Origin: Siphonodentalium dalli
Taxonomy: Eukaryota > Mollusca > Scaphopoda > Gadilida > Siphonodentaliidae
Assembly (NCBI GenBank): GCA_032622095.1
Contig: CP136065.1
Span: 97,719,343-97,783,342, forward strand
Length of the DNA stretch: 64,000 bases
Reading direction: 5' to 3'
How positions within the stretch are numbered: position 1 is the stretch's first letter; the number at the start of each line of letters is the position of its first letter. The notes under the pieces are model-generated. The model searched no databases, was not told the DNA's origin, and saw only the letters and a program-made list of their open reading frames with translations. A program made the position numbers and the translations under genes. This document shows positions 25,601-39,400 of this stretch, piece by piece.

Positions 25601-27422
25601 GATATTTTGGTTTATGATGACACACCCCCTCTTTTGTCTAGTTTTTGGTATTGATTAGTTGATCGGTTTAAAAAATAATTAACCCTTTACACACATGCTA
25701 TCCAATGCAATAAGTTGAACATATTTCTTCTGATCTGCCTCATATTTTTTACCTAGGTTTTTCTTAGCACGTTCTTCATCTGTATGGTTTTTGGTGTTGT
25801 TTAATTAACCATTTCACTCTTATGTTTACTTAGAATTCACCCAAGCTGCTATGAGCCTATGACTCAAAACATTTTTCATCTGATCAACACCAAATTTGGT
25901 ATATGAATTTATCACCCCTAAATACAGATCCGATATATTTTAACAGAGTTATGACCCTTTATAATTCAAGTAATTACTGCTGGGAATATGAAGAGACGAT
26001 ATCTCACAGACCATGTGTGTTATTGAAATGAGTTAATTATCACTATTGACATTAGATATGGCATTCTATAAAGCCTGATAGTGGTACCACTGGCTGCAAA
26101 TTTGTTTATAATAATGTCAAATTGATTGATGGCTATCTGGTGGAGTTCTGTTTTCTGTGCAATATTAAGTTAACCCCTTTGTTGGAACAGGTTCATTACA
26201 TTAGTTAATGTACACACTATAGGACACCTATTCTAAAATATTAAATTGGAACAGTCCATTGTTACTTTGTAGGGATGTTTTACAGACATTGTTGTTTACA
26301 GACACTGTTGTCTTATCTTAGACAAAAATTAATCCACACATTCCTTAGTTCCATGATATGATGTCATTGAAAATGATTAACCCTCTCCACACATCATATG
26401 GTTTTGATGCTTTTCATTTGATCATTTTCCTATATTATGTCCAGGTTGATGGTGATCCACTTTTGATTTGCATGGATTTGGGATTAAAATTAAACCATTC
26501 CATAGACACATATTATGCGATAAACAGATATAATATTATCCCTTTCACTTTGATCCAGGTTCAGTAAGGGTTTCAATAAATCATATACATCATTAGAGGA
26601 AATGTCTTATTTTGAAATTCAGTAAGGGTTTCAATAAATCATATACATCATTAGAGGAAATGTCTTATTTTGAAATTCCCTCAATTGCATTTGGGTTCCA
26701 GGGTAATATTAATAGTGCTGGTATTCTTGAGGCTGACTTATTGTATGGGTTTCTAAATTCAATGACATGCTTTTTATAGACTATTTTGTGTTTATCAGTT
26801 CATTAGTTTGGGTAAGATTAACCCCATTCTATCCGATTTGATAACTCAAATATTTCCATTGATTATATTTATACATCTAGTTCTTCGCATAGTTGACGGG
26901 AACACACCCCTAACCTGCATAGTGAGGGTCATTTGGTTTATTTGCTTAAAAATATTAACATCCTACACAAATCCTGTTGACACAAAGTGATAACTAAATA
27001 TTTTTCACACGATCACTATATTAAGTGTGAATTGTTGAAACTTTTGCACTCATGAAAAGGTTGGTGTAAGGATTTATAAAATTTATAAAAATAGCTATCG
27101 TCAAGGTATGGGTTAAACATCTGCCGATCGTGATCGGCCGATCGTTTATATGATGATCGCTAATTACTGGTCCATAGGAACATAAATTCACAGTTAAAAC
27201 ATAATTAATAAACAATGGCAAGGCAGTAACACGACATCAAAGGTACACCGAACTCTTGAAGATGACCGCCAAACGCCGGCTGTGATACGATATCAAAGGA
27301 AGCCGCATCAGAAGTGGCGACAGAACAGGCTGTCGGGCGGTAAATTGTGCTATATACACTGCTAACTTTTACTTCCAGGCATGGTATTTGTGCATAGTAC
27401 TGCTTAAATACACAATCATACC

Positions 27423-27454
<32 letters not shown>

Positions 27455-30400
27455 TTTGGGCGATTAGTTGACGAAAGTAAATAACCGTTGACTACCACAC
27501 TTGTCGAAGGTTAATCGAATAATCGTGGCAAGTCTAGTTTTAACCCTTCCGTGACTGGAGCTTCCTGAAATTTTGCAAACCAATGCATTCTCTTATATAT
27601 GTGAGTCTCCCATAGGGAGCCTCGCATATATAAGAGAATACATTGGCCTAACAATATTTCCCTCAATAAAATCCAAAGCCTACCCTTATTATAAATAAGC
27701 TACTACGTACTAACCCACAACATGGCAATTGGTCACAAATTTTAAATATAAGGGGGATGTCACGTTGGCCACAAATTTTAGCTCTATGGGGGATGTCAGG
27801 TTGAAAATTTGCAGTACCAGTTGTAAAATTCCAACCTTGGAGAGGGATGTGCAAAAGGAATTTTGTGAACTCTAAAAAGGACTGTGGTCTGGTTGTTTTG
27901 TTAAAAAGGGTAGGGGTTGGAGATTTGTCAGTGGTGTGCAATTAAAAATTTCAAGGTGAAGACCCCTTTTCAACGAAGATCCTCGGCTATGTCCCTGTTT
28001 AGAACTACTTGTCTTAAGTCATTTTGACATGTACTGAGTGTTTTAGTCTTCAGAGTTCCAGTCTCTGAAGTCTTTGAAGTCAGGTGAGCGACTCCACAGT
28101 CATTGACTGTCTTGTATTTATCTGCCGTATTCTTATATTACTTGTACATCCCTGCAAATCAATAATTGACCAATACAATTAACACAAATATCGGTTTATT
28201 TGTAACATCAATAAAAACATAAAATAAAATGGTTAGCAAAAATAAAATATAGCATAAGTATGTACTTGTATAGATAGAAAACATGAAATTGTGTTTCTTA
28301 ACTGGTTCAGTGCTGAAAGCCCATATTTGGACCCTATGTAAGAGTGCTGGAAGCCCAGATCTGGGCTTTGGCAATAACACTGTATTGCTTGTTTAGTTTA
28401 ATCATTTAAATAGAGTTTGTCAGGTAATATTTTGGAAATATTGTTGCATATATAATTAAATTGGGACATTGTGAAGTTTTAATGGATGCAGACCAATAAA
28501 ATTGTCAGAAAAGGTACTTTTCCGCCAAGGAGAAGCCCTTCAACTGAACTATATGGATTATTATCCTCGGCCTTGTGTTATCGGGAGGGTTAAAATTTAT
28601 TGTCCGTTTATTGCGTACTCCGGTCAATCAGCGATCGGATTAGCTCACGCATGAATGCGTCCCATGCAAATCCCGCGCTCTTAACAATTCATCTAGCCAG
28701 TTTTATTTCTCTCCTTGGACCTATCAGACGTGGTTTTAACTAAAGGAAGTATTTCTCTATTGCGAGTTTATCAACTCAATATTTATTGTTGATAACAAAC
28801 TTGCAATTTATCCGTTGCTTACCCGGTCGTTTAATATTTTTAAGTACGCGCAGAAACTCTTCGTTTCATAGTATGCGCAACGCAATTTATAAAAATTCCG
28901 TGTTTTTTATCGACACATTTTATCTCGAAAATTTTGGGATTGGAATCGACAAAATCACGTTGAGAACTTCGCCATTGATGGCCATTTTGACAATGACTAC
29001 AGACGCACATCGTTTACTTGTAGAAAACCTATATTGCATTATTGTGCAACATATACGGTGGCATGAATCGTCCGATTTCGGAGTCCACATGGTACGGTAT
29101 GCGAAGTCTCCTAATTTCGTGCTAACTATATTTCATGAAGCCGACTTCTCGATACGTTCATTTCATGTACACTACCTCATCGTATATGCAACAGCTCTGT
29201 TAGTGCGCAGAAAGTTGGCCAGGACAGAAATGTCTCCTTTGACGATAATTTACATGTATTCATAAACAAGATAGAACTTGTCATCCAATGAAATTTCTTT
29301 TGCCTCAACTAATTGTAAGTTGAAGTTGAGCGACATTTGGATAATGATTATCACAGAACATCATTGTACATATACAACATGTCGTTATAATTAATTGTGC
29401 TTACCGATTAATATTTGCAAATCTTAGCTAGCCCGAATGTATTACTATTAACATGAGGGCTCGTATTTGGATACTTGGAACGTCGCGAATGTTACATCGA
29501 CTTCAAGATATTTATTTGAAATTTTGACCCTGTTCTTGCGATTCCATTTTCTTTCCCTCATTGTATCATCGGAACAATCGTTAGAAACAATGAGATTATG
29601 TTTGTTACAACATATAGTATTCTATGGCCTGTGTTCAAATAATGCTGTGTCTCTTGAATAGTCTCGTTCTTTACATGCCTGTCCATTATTACTGACAGTG
29701 TCCGGTTGCTACGAATCGTGCAACTGGTTTGATTGGGGACTAGGATTATCTGACACAAGATTGGGCACCAAGGATTTTCAATTTAAGTTCCAGGTCTCAA
29801 AATACATTTAATTTTACGAGAATCAAATGCTGAATCATGTTAGTCATAAAACACTGCAAATTGTAAAGTTTTGTGAGAATCATTACGGGAATCGATTCGG
29901 TGATTCTCGTCGAATCTTGAAGCCTGAGTTCCCATTGTCGAATGGCGATCTCCATCAATTCATACCGGTACTCTTGTCGCTATTTTGGCGACAATTGTGT
30001 CTGTTTCTTTGCAATCACTCAATGTATTTTGCTGAATGGGCTTCCCTCTTCCATGACTACACAGATATGCAAGTGCAGTAGCCTGAACCTTCAGCTATAG
30101 TTTGCTTAAATATCCAAGGATACTTCCGTCCGTGGTCAGAACTCTTTGGAGATATTTTGGATGAGAGCCTTTGGCTGGCCTACTTGTGGCAAGTCACCAT
30201 ACCCGTGTGACCTAGCATGGTCGCAGTGTTGAAATGATTCATTGGCTAGCCAGTGTCTCAATAAATTTTCAGTCAATCAATGTTTATACTTTTGATGATT
30301 TTGATGTTTCACATTTCCATGTGTTCACTGTAACAAATAGACAACATCTGAACTGTTATCCTCAGACATTAGTGTTTTCGATACATTCAAATTATGAATT

Positions 30401-33400
30401 AACATGATACAAAATGGTGAGCTTAAAAACATGTATGGCAACTCATTGGCAAGCCATAATTGTTCCATACTAGTACAAGGGTGTCAGTGCCTCAAAGGCT
30501 CAATGACATACGAACTGACTATATCAATATGGCGTGCGTCAATTTTCACTGATACCGACATACTTCTGCGCTTTCAATCCGTGAATAGTCAAGGTGAACT
30601 ACTATGCATTTATATTGTCATGTGCCCCGATGCACTGCCAATAGCCTTTCCAACAGAGTCCATCACTTGGCTCTCTACCTTCTATTTCCACATATAGAAA
30701 AGATCAAATGTCAAATAGCCTTCACTCACGTATTAAGCACAGTTACAGGCAATGCTTTTATATTGCGCAGGGCTGCTGCCACTATAATTTCCATCAGAGA
30801 CCAACACATGGCTCTTTTCCTTCTATTGTCTCATATCCAATTGATTATCGGGCAAATAACAGAAAGGACAGCATTTGTATTGTCACACATATAAAGTGCA
30901 GTTACATGAACAGCGTTTATATTTATATTGCGCACGACCACTGCAGGCCTGCGTATTGGAGGCACACGACGGTTCGGTTCACATGACGGTTGCGAAATCT
31001 AGGTTTCGCCAAGGTTGTGTGCGGTTCTCACGATACTGATTATAACTGTTTGTGTAACTTATGGGTACCTGAGGACAACCAGACAGCCGACACATACTAG
31101 TATGTTATGGCTTGCGCATATTGCATTCCGCAGACCTGCCAGTGCCAATTTCAGAAGAGTCCAAAACATATCTCTTCTCCTTCTATTACTAAATATCCAT
31201 ATGATTATCTGGTGAATAGAATACCTAAATGACTAACACAAATGACAGCTTTTGTATCATCACACATATACAGCGCCGTTCCGCAAGAAGCCTCTATATC
31301 GTGTATGACCACTGCCCAGTACCAGTGACTGGCGGGGTGCTACTATCGTTGATTCGGAAAACCAATCTTCATGGGCGCACGCCTCAGCATCTGAGCCTTA
31401 GGGTGGGGAAGACTCGTCATGTGCCGCTGACAGCGCACCAGCCAACCAGCCTTCAGTTCTTCCCAGATGAAAATGCAGCTCAAGCTCTCATTTTCTCTCA
31501 CAATCCAGAAGACGGATGTAATTGCATCCGTAATATAATCGTTCGTTGTGTTTCTCTCAAATTAAATGTCTTTGTGGGATAGACCTCGATACATGCATGT
31601 TTCGTTGCACTTTCACATTCCCATACTTTAACTGCGATCGGACCGGTTTTTAAATATACCTCCAATAGTTTAATATTGAATCAACGGTTACTGTAACCAT
31701 GCACATTTTGTCAAGAGGGAGAAGGCAACATTTAATCCTCGTGAATTAGAGAATTACAAGTGCATACGGGTGCGAGTACAATTGCTTCTGTCATCTGGGA
31801 AGGACTGAGACTTCTGACTCTTCCCCACGGTCCATGGCCCACTCCATTACGGGAGTGGGTCTTGTCCCCCTGGAATCATTCTCCCTCGGGATATGTCCAG
31901 GCCTGCTCTACCTTCGGAGGACTTTCCGTACGCATATAAAACATTCTCCTCACCGTAAGCAAGGGCACCGCGAAAACTGTTCTTGCACAGGAGAAATCGG
32001 TTCTCATCGTCCTCTTCGCCGAGAAGTGACAGTATCTTACCTGCAGTTTAATTTCTAGCAGGTAAGACCACGTGGCCACATAATGAAGGGAATTTACCTT
32101 ATTAACATTATTTTGCATTAACTAACAAAATGTTTTGTGTATTACGCTTGCTAATAACTAACAGAATGTCTTGTCTTGCTTATAGTCGACGAGATTCGAC
32201 TTTGATGGCCACACACCGTGCGGGTTGCTCAAGAAATAAATGCGGCAATATGCGGTATTGTCATTGTTGGATGAGGGCCCGTTGGTCCATGGTTAAACAA
32301 TTTGAGCAAACGTACCAGTCTTACCTCGGGCAGGACCAGTTCGCCCCCCCGGGTCCTGCATCAGCAGACCATGGGAGGCAGCGTGCCGTTTTCGGAGATT
32401 CGGGCAACCAATCCTCCAGGACATCAGCACCCGCGCCTTTGGCGGCTGTTCTGGGTGGGGAAGTCTTGATGTCCGGTGCCGCTCAATGCGCTCCAGCCAA
32501 CAGGCCTTCTGACGCTTCCCCACGGCGCCGTGGCCCACCTCATTACGAGAGTGGGTCCTGTCCCCCTGGAAACGTCATCCCACGTGATACGTCCAGGCCT
32601 GCTCCTCTGCCGTCATGGGATTCTAGTGGTATGTCATCGACGTTTATTCCAGCTTGTCTGGACCACCTGCATATTCGGGAGATTCGGTGGGGGGGTTTTC
32701 TCTGGTCAAATGGATCCTTCTAATTTTATCTTTTTGCTGACAACCAGGGGGGGGGGGGGGGGGGGGGCAGGTACAAGCTTGAGCAATACTGGAATCTGAA
32801 TTTATGAGCTCTTTCACATAACATATCAAAGCTGATTCATGACTAAATCACATTTACATGACATCTGTTTTGGAAGAGTACATTCCCGTCAAACTGGAAT
32901 ATTAAATTTATTGCTCGTTGCCTCCTCCTGGGCATTCTAATCCATATAGTTCAGTTGAAGGGCTTCTCCTTGGCGGAAAAATATAATTTTTAATATTAAA
33001 ATTAGTTTTTCCTCAAGGGAAGCCCGAAACTGAACTATCATAGATCCCTCCCATGGCGGTGCCATTGCCAACCCCGCGACTCGCAAATCTTCTTATTAAA
33101 AGTCGGAAATAAAACTGGCTAGATGAATTGTTAAGAGCGCGGGATTTGCACGGGACGCATTCATGCGTGAGCTAATCCGATCGCTGATTGACCGGAGTAC
33201 GCAATAAACGGACAATAAATTTTAACCCTCCTGATAACACGAGGCCGAGGATAATAATCCATATAGTTCAGTTTCGGGCTTCCCTTGAGGAAAAACTAAT
33301 TTTAATATTAAAAATTATATTTCTATTGCAAAAAGGTTTGAAGAAAATGATAAATTGTTTTGCCCAACGGCGTCCGACAACCAAGCTCATAACCATTATA

Positions 33401-36400
33401 GCTGAAACGGTTAGACAGTTAACCGGTTAGCGACGTAACCGGTTAGTAAAAAATGAACCGGACGTAACCGCATCCCGTTGTCAGTTGAATGTGAATGTGA
33501 ATAATCAAAAATATTAGGTTAAATGATGCAAAACTAATACTAAATCCTGTGTCACCGATAGTAGAGTGCAATGCAAGCATTAATTGGTACACGCGGTAGT
33601 ATCAGATACTTAGTAGCAATTCTCGAACTGTCTGGAAGTGTCGGCGACCTTCAATCAATTCCGACCCTTTGAAGTTTTCTTCCGACAAAAGCGTGTGTGC
33701 AGTCACTGTGTATCAAGTCTGAATGCACACAAGGAAGAGACAACGTAAAAGTGGCGTTGTGCGGCAATGCGTGCTTTCGTAACTTAATAGTTAATACTGC
33801 ACGAAGCAACATGGATTCAAATTGCAATCACACCACAACATACTATATATAAAACTGTTTTACAGTGGGGTTTATAAAAACTATGTAAGTCGACAAAGTT
33901 TGAAGATTGAGATCAGCTGCACAATGTCTTCACTCTTCCCGTTCTTCGATCCTCCCTGTTGTGATCTAATATGATCAATTCAATTGAGTGACCAAACAGA
34001 CATCGTAGTTGAAGCAACCCAAAACTTCTTCAATGATCTTCCCTTTTATCAAGGAAATTGATGCTCCATGCTACTCTGTAACTGGTTGTGCCTGTGGGAC
34101 TAATTAACACTCAATTTGGCAGTAATTGCTATATGTTAAGTGATTGCATACTAAAACCGAAACCGAGGTTTTTTTTACCAAAAAAAAAGAAACCGAAACG
34201 TAAATTATATAACCTCCCAACACTAGTGTCCGCTATCATGATACCGACGAATAGCTCGAATACTGAATAGGACTGCGAGTCTGACCTAACTGACCTTCCT
34301 TTTTTGTTCTATAGTTATTACTTTCTTGTCTTTATATATAATGCATTGGAGGATATACCAATGATGATAATGATATATTACAGATCTTTAATATATAGTT
34401 TTGTTACTCGTTTTACCAATACCCATACTATTTTACTCGTTTTACAAATGCCCAAACATATGCTGATCACGGCAAATAAGCGATCTCCCCTGCCATTCAC
34501 AAATTTCACTTGCTCATTCCCCATCACGAGAGCCAGCAAATGAATGCGTGTTTTTGAATATCGTTAAATGCCGTGAATAAGGTCTTTATTTCAGCTACTA
34601 TTTCTCACCTAGGTTTGTCCCTGGAGCATGGCATAATGTCGACATAATTAGTGTGAGAGAAGTCCGCTAGAAATTAGCGGTTAACCGGTTGAAATCCGGT
34701 TAACCCCGATGGTTAACCGGTTAGAAGAATGGGTCAACCGTTTCAGCTCTAATAACCATAACCTAATTTGACAACCAGGCTCATAACCATAGCCTCATGA
34801 GACATCCAGACTCATAACCATATCCTAATGAGATATCCAGACCCATAACCATAGCCTAATGAGACATCCAGACTCATAACCATATCCTAATGAGATATCC
34901 AGACCCATAACCATAGCCTAATGAGACATCCAGGCTCATAACCATAGCCTAATGAGACAACCAAGCCCATAACCATAGCCTGATGAGACATCCAGACTCA
35001 TAACCATAGCCTAATGAGACATCCAGGCTCATAACCATAGCCTATTGAGACAACCAGGCTCATAACATAATCACAAATGTAAATATGTGGGGGTCAAATT
35101 TGATAAAAGAGTGCAAATGTAGTAAACTACCTACTCCGAGCATAAAATCCAATGCTTTTCTGTTTATTTAAATAAATATACGCATTTCATTATGCGTATG
35201 TAGGATATTTAGCAGCGAACCAGTTAAAGTGATGTGAAACACTCCGGTAGGGTGATCAAATAGAAATGAAGAATAATTTTGCTCAAATTAGTAATTTTTA
35301 CAAATATTATATCCAAATTAACAACACACCGTCATTTTCATATATTAATTAAATGCAGTGACTGCCGATGGAGAAATCGTTTTCGTTAGTTTATCGCCGA
35401 TAGAAGCGTCCCGATTCGAGTAGTAAATATTTACAATTTAGCGTAGTTCGGACAATGTTTTCTATGGAGTGGTACCGTCGATTTACTTGAGATTTTCGGT
35501 GATGTTAGTAGAATGCTACATTCCTCCAGTTGGCATAGCACCTGAATACTTACTTATCAGTTTCACACACCCGAACAAGTACATAATATGTCTTTAAATT
35601 TATTAATTTTATTTAAAAATAATAAATGTTGACTTTTAATATCTGAAGAAATTAATTGTTATTATAAATTTGAAATTTTTGGAAATGGCTTTTTGGTCAC
35701 AGCTGTAATGTGGGTGTCCATTAAAATAAAATAATAAAGGAGTTGTAAAAGCTTTTGTTTCTAAAGCTTTTAAAGCTTTTATAAATGAATACCAACATCG
35801 ATGGTATGATCAGTGATGTAATCCAATTGAAGCAATACACTTGACAAGTTAGATAGCTGTGTTACAACAGAGATTAATTGTAATTTGCAAACCCACACTT
35901 TTGACACAAATTAATCCTTTTAAATGAGTTTGGATAGTATTAGTTTCTTATGCACATCTTTGTTTTAACTAAGAACACTAAGTTAATTACTTTCAATGCA
36001 CATTCAAAGCTCTATTTTTAATAGTAAGCAAGCACCTGCTATTGCTTACATAATAAATCTGCAACTCCTAAACGTAAAAATGTTGGATTGCAAAACAGAG
36101 TCAGGCACAAACTACTTTCGTAAAATGCATTAACATTAAAAAACATCATGCTTTGTTTACATAGGCATGCACGGTGGTGACCATGCATAATTTCGGTTTC
36201 AAAATGACCTGGTGGAACAAAGTTATGTGCAGTCTTTATGATGACATACTAGTAGCTTGTCATAAACTTTGTTGCAAAGCACGATTTGTCGTTTCCAAAA
36301 GCACTCAATATGATTAGAATATGTGGTTACAGTACACAATATACAATGTATAATTAAAAATTCCTCTTTAGAACAGATTTAAGACTATATATTTCTTTGT

Positions 36401-39400
36401 AAGTCAAATTTCCACTGGTAAAATTACCGTAACCCCCTAGCTAGTTTTGTAAAATTTGGAAGGCGACGTCGTTTCGCTTTGCGGACATCCGAGGGCGAAG
36501 TTGCCGCCTCTTGGCAAGAATTTCACCCCAGTCGCCTCCTAGTTTGGGGCCTGCCAGGAAATGCCCCCTACCGGAAAACTCATATAAATTATATTGTGCT
36601 CTAATGTTCAGCCAAAGATGATTACATTGTCACAAAAAAATGATGTAAATTTTCTCAAAGTTATAAGTTTCTATGAATAACGACCCCGTTTGGTTAACGT
36701 TACGACCGCGTTGATGGTAAAAATTTCAACGCAGTCGTAATGTTACTCCAGCGCGGTCGTGATTTTTTCTCAACGCAGTCGAGGTAACCGTCAGCGCAAC
36801 ATAACGCGGTCGGCATGACCGTCGACGCAACAAACGCGGTCGAGGTAACCGTCAACACAACAAACGAGGTCGAGAGAATAGCTTATCAACTGTAATAATA
36901 ATTATTAAATAACATTGTAAACAAGAATATTCACCACAGTGAATTCTAACTTTAAGACATTAGCTCATTTTATTAAAAGTTTTTAAATTGAAGAGAGAAA
37001 ATGAACAACGGCCACCAATTTTAGTTTCATACAATTTTCTTATAGGAAACGGAACGAAAGGTTGTAATCAATCGAGATGGTGACAATTTGTTCATAATGG
37101 AACATTGCCAATATAATACAATGTGTTTAGCTTGGGCAATGCATGGTGATAATGTTTTACATTTACATTTAGAATTTTTCCGGACAAAAACTAATAATTA
37201 AATGCACATCACATTGATCGCACTGCACAAATTAATAGAGATGCAATTGAGATTTCTAACAAACAAAAAACTTTGAGTTCATGTCGCAATGTACATGTAC
37301 GTGTATTCTTTGAATATTTAATATTCAGCGTCACCTCCTAATAAAGGTCGATAACCTGTACTCCAACGGTCCGATGTCATTTGAAATCTTTGTGAGGGTG
37401 CGCTAAAACAAACATATACATGTACACGCACATGGGTAATCGACACATGCATACATGTACAGTGATGCAAATAATTAAAAATATTAATTATCCATGTGTT
37501 GTGCAATACCTGTAAAGCAAGCAGCGCTCTGATTTGGTAACCAATGATTTGTCACTTTAAACGACAGACCGCAGATCAAAAGCCTGCCGCGAATGATTGA
37601 CAGCGGTGTCAATGAACTCAAATACAATAAGGGGCGTGTCTTCGGTAAATCGAATGTTTGACAGGAAAGAATCTATACAAGTATGATGGAAAATGAATCA
37701 CGAAATCATCTGGAGATGATCATGGCATGTAGCCGAATATGTGTACATGCATTATGTAAAAATCGGCATGACCGTCAACGCAACAAACGCGGTCGAGTTA
37801 ACCGTCAACGCAACAAACGCAGTCGAGATAACCGTCAACGAAATGGAATGTTTCCAAAAATAATACACTGTTGTTTGCATGATGGGAGTAATGCATGATC
37901 GATTAGTGTTAAATGTTTTACATATAGGCCCACATTTAGATTTTTCCGGGAAAAAACTAATAAATAAATGTAGATCACGTTGATCGCAACGCGTTCGAGT
38001 TAACCGTCAACGCAGCAAACGCAGTCGAGATAACCGTCAACGAAATGGAACGTTTCCAAAATAATACAATGTTGTTTGCGTGATGGGAGTAATGCATGAT
38101 AGATTGATGTTAAATGTTTTACATATAGGCCCACATTTAGATTTTTTCCGGGAAAAAGATAATAAATAAATGTAGATCACGTTGATCGCGCTGCACGAAT
38201 TAATGGAGATGTAATTGAGACTTCTAACAAAAAAAACACATTGATATCACGTCGCAATGTATGTGTGTTCTTGGAATATGTAATATTCAGTGTCATATCC
38301 GATTAAATGTCGATTACATATACGCCCCTGTACGTACGCCAAGGGTATTGTGTCAGTTCCGATGTCGGCCGAAACTGTATGAAACAATAAAGAGCGTTTA
38401 TATACTTTACGCCATGAACAAACGCCATGAAAAATCCCAGAAATTTTCACGTATACTCGGTTATGCATGCCACCATACATGTACATGTAGCATATATTAA
38501 ATAGACCAATAATCATTATAAAATAAACATGATTTGTGATTTATGCCGAAGAATACCAGGACTTGATTATTCGGACTTTCATTAGCCTCTCGTCGGCAGT
38601 TCGTAAAATATTATTCAGAGATTGGTGCCCCTTTACATGGAAACCATAACTTCCCCATCGCGAACCTCTATTGGACCATGCTTGCTCCTGAGTGGTGATA
38701 TTGTCTCGTTCTTTGAAGTTATTATTAAATTTAGGTAAAATGAATTTCTGCATCCACATCTTTCTGCAAGATATTTTATTACTGTGTAGCAACTTGCTGA
38801 ACTTGGTGAAGATGACTCCTCCTACCAGCTTGTATTCTGTATTGATTGACAGTGCGGCAAATTTGGATATTCAATATCTGTCACGCACACGAGGGCGTCT
38901 CTCTAGTAGATTGACGTTCCGAATTGTTTTTCTCGAAACAATGCACGGGTGTGTCTTCCTTTAATCGCGGCCAGACATTCAATTATTAGGGCGGTGGTGC
39001 TAATATGTTTGTTGCAATAAGTCTTTGTTATTATATACGCCTTATTTATACTCAAAGTTACCTCTTAATTAATTAAATGTTTACTCTACTTAATAAAAGA
39101 ACGCATGTGTCAGTGTTTACAAAAAGGACTCACCTGGGCCAAAAGTTGAAATTGATACACTGTGATTCAAACACAGACTTCTCGACTGAACATTTGCAAT
39201 CATAACTTCGTCGGTTTTGATTGGCTAGCGGACACCGTGCGCCACAATGATCACTCAATGAGGCTGTGTTGCTTTCATGATGATGAAATAATCTTACTCA
39301 ACGTGGTTTCGAAGAGATACGTTTCAGTAATTGTCCGCTATTGTATTGACAAGCATATGATAAATATTAACTTACTTTTTACCGTAGTATATATAAGTTT

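Larger units (their letters stand above)
24344..27536. mobile_element. 3.2-kb hAT-like element with 8-bp duplication
   Basis: Ends TAGGGTTGCCACGA and (reverse) TAGACTTGCCACGA, with repeated ATCGA and TAATCG motifs next to them, are flanked by exact GTTTTAAC (24336-24343, 27537-27544). It encloses a family C element and 30 C in a row (27425-27454). No intact transposase frame was found. Confidence 0.85.
28518..33317. mobile_element. composite long-inverted-repeat element
   Basis: TTTTCCGCCAAGGAGAAGCC at 28518 and its inverse at 32961-32980 end a 4.46-kb unit, with GAACTATATGGA inside both ends. Directly after it, 32988-33317 is a ~330-bp palindrome with TTTTTCCTCAAGGGAAGCCC arms. Its right half repeats, in reverse, 28540-28712 over about 170 bp with few differences. 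The interior has diverged repeats and a GC-rich island. No transposase recognised. Confidence 0.6.

Noticed and set aside
28786-29265. 159-codon open frame as a gene
   Set aside because: It lacks an ATG at its 5' end, has no recognisable domain, and lies inside an inverted-repeat element. Chance is the simplest explanation.
31229-31582. 117-codon open frame in intron 8
   Set aside because: It overlaps diverged repeats and the old copy of the GC-rich segment; no conserved domain seen.
34752-35062. CRISPR-like array
   Set aside because: 31-bp units are directly joined with no unique spacers, and the window is eukaryotic. It is a minisatellite.
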